DNA of 64,000 nucleotides from NCBI RefSeq assembly GCF_028769735.1, contig NC_088169.1, positions 41,020,729-41,084,728 on the forward strand, read 5' to 3'. Positions 62,985-64,000 of this stretch are shown in pieces (within the stretch, counting starts at the first letter, position 1; each line of letters begins with the position of its first letter). Origin of the DNA: Zonotrichia leucophrys gambelii. Taxonomy: Eukaryota; Chordata; Aves; Passeriformes; Passerellidae. Below the pieces are notes generated by a model. It saw only the letters and a list, made by a program, of their open reading frames with translations, did no database searches and was not told where the DNA came from. The position numbers and the translations under genes were made by a program.

Positions 62985-63065
62985 GTTTAAAAAAAATAAA
63001 ATAAAAATCTCAGCACTCATTTAGAGTTCAGGATCTTGTGAAAGAAAGCTTTAAAAGGAGCAAAC

Positions 63066-63160
63066 CTGATTTGCTGTGGCTGTTGCGGCGAAGGGAACAC
63101 TTGTTGCAGGAGTTGTTGCTGCAGAGACAGTGGCGGCCGTAGCGTTGTGCATCATGGGTA
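63066..63160 (-). CDS. MBNL2: MBNL2 95-nt alternative exon
   Basis: On the minus strand the acceptor CCCCTCCTGAAAG precedes TA-CCC-ATG-ATG. The exon encodes (V)[16 protein letters not shown] and then [15 protein letters not shown], ending CAG before GTTTGC. The length is exactly 95 nt, matching the known MBNL1/MBNL2 95-nt exon, and the peptide matches it apart from two Ser-to-Asn or Ser-to-Ala type changes. Being 3n+2 long, it shifts the downstream frame: inclusion gives the short IILK tail, skipping gives the 42-residue tail. The donor GTTTGC is a poor match to GTAAGT, as expected for a regulated exon. The 36-nt exon expected just upstream is not in the window. Confidence 0.94.
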
Positions 63161-64000
63161 CTTTCAGGAGGGGAACCATGGAAGCAATGAACAGGAGGGT
63201 GCAGCATTATGGTAAGAGAAGTGGTATTTTTGGCATGGTGAATATCAAGAGCGGCAAGCCATCGTCATGGGTTAAACCGGCAGATGGCATGCAATCACAG
63301 TGCAAAGCGAGAAAGCGTGGCGGAGAAATAAAAAAAAAGGGAAAATAGCTTATTACAAGTACAATTAAAGGAAGGTTGTCAACATAATCGGCGATTCCCA
63401 GAAAAAAAAGAGCGAGGACCACTGAAAATGCAAGTGCTGTCTCTAAGAAGAAGATTACTTGTGCAAATGAGGCCTTTACCAAAATAGCCCATTACCTGTG
63501 GATTGTTACATGTGTAATTTGTTTTCCCTCAGTACAGCTATAATGCACTTCAAAATAAAATCCTACTAAAAAAACCCCAGTGGTTTGTACTGGGAAGAAA
63601 ACTGTTAAATGTTCATCTTAATTTTTAAACACAATTAAAAATGAATTATTTTCATGTATCTTCATTTTGAAGTAAGCTAGATACTCGCCGTCTTTCTTTA
63701 TAATCCAATTTAGGCATTTTTTTCCTACTAGCACTGCATAACTGTTCGACTTTATCAGAGTTAAATTACCATCTGCTTGAGGCAAAAATCAGGAGAGGGA
63801 TGATAATAATTAGCCTGATACATATACTACTTTGTTTGATCTAAAAAAGCAAGATCGATTTTGTGAAAGACACTGCTTTTGCTCATTTTAAGAATGAATT
63901 TTAATCAGCATCTTCACAGGAGAATTATTAATTTGATGCTTTAAAGACTTGATATTTTAACTGTTTATGTGAGTAGGCCCAAAACCCAGAAATAAAATCG
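63161..64000 (-). other. MBNL2: MBNL2 intron upstream of the 95-nt exon (partial)
   Basis: The sequence preceding the 95-nt exon on the minus strand ends in a pyrimidine-biased stretch (CCTCCTGTTCATTGCTTCC) and the acceptor. I searched for the next upstream coding exon, which should encode SVLCMTPATSI, and did not find it. The 160 nt nearest the exon is rich in YGCY motifs; the rest is AT-rich and unremarkable. Confidence 0.75.

Larger units (their letters stand above)
47789..63065 (-). other. MBNL2: MBNL2 intron between the 95-nt alternative exon and the terminal exon (15.3 kb)
   Basis: Defined by the donor CAG|GTTTGC at 63065 and the acceptor TCTCTCCACAG at 47789. It holds a 17-bp minisatellite (47.9-48.35 kb), a CR1 copy (58.87 kb), a CA microsatellite (61.14 kb) and a 13-bp perfect hairpin (62.96 kb). 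I saw no further MBNL2 exon and no coding sequence on the opposite strand; the rest is unique, AT-leaning intron. Confidence 0.88.

Noticed and set aside
48400..63000. Additional MBNL2 exon between the 95-nt exon and the terminal exon
   Set aside because: I looked for the MBNL1-like ending HLTSHKYVTQM and for other tail peptides on the minus strand and found none. The two known MBNL2 tails are already explained by the terminal exon at 47661-47788.
63076..63348. Plus-strand 90-codon frame over the MBNL2 95-nt exon
   Set aside because: It is the antisense shadow of the alternative exon; its Ala/Val-rich start is the reverse complement of the real Ala/Thr-rich coding sequence.

Overview
This is vertebrate nuclear DNA, almost certainly from a bird. 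The evidence is three 5'-truncated CR1 LINE copies of the avian type, very GC-rich first-exon DNA, long AT-rich introns, and two recognisable vertebrate genes in the conserved order MBNL2 - RAP2A. Both genes lie on the minus strand, so transcription runs from high to low coordinates. Species cannot be determined from this window. Coding sequence is under 1 kb of the 64 kb; most open reading frames in the window are chance.

Layout. 1-384 is RAP2A 3'UTR, continuing off the left edge. 385-622 is RAP2A coding exon 2 and 27053-27366 is coding exon 1. The two join across a 26.4-kb intron to give exactly 183 codons plus stop, ending in the CNIQ prenylation box that identifies RAP2A. About 26.6-28.2 kb is a CpG island holding the promoter and 5'UTR, with two CACGTG E-boxes, a CCAAT box, a purine triplet repeat and a G-run cluster. 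28.2-44.84 kb is the intergenic spacer between MBNL2 (upstream) and RAP2A (downstream). 44.84-47.66 kb is the AT-rich MBNL2 3'UTR. 47661-47788 is the coding part of the MBNL2 terminal exon. 47789-63065 is an MBNL2 intron. 63066-63160 is the 95-nt alternative MBNL2 exon. 63161-64000 is part of the preceding intron; the zinc-finger exons of MBNL2 lie beyond the right edge.

Biology. RAP2A is a Ras-family GTPase with all of its G-box motifs intact. MBNL2 is a CCCH zinc-finger splicing regulator, and only its alternative 3' end is present. Inclusion of the 95-nt exon makes the terminal exon read IILK-stop; skipping it shifts the frame and gives a 42-residue tail ending PQTAC. Both frames are intact here.

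I see no undescribed multi-gene system. The most interesting structure is around the MBNL2 splice choice. A 17-bp minisatellite of about 27 copies sits about 110 nt upstream of the terminal-exon acceptor; many of its units are small inverted repeats and about ten carry an MBNL-type YGCY motif. The 95-nt exon has a weak donor, dense YGCY motifs and a perfect 13-bp intronic hairpin 81 nt downstream. A 120-bp ungapped duplication in the RAP2A intron and a possible divergent spliced transcript at the RAP2A promoter also deserve checking.
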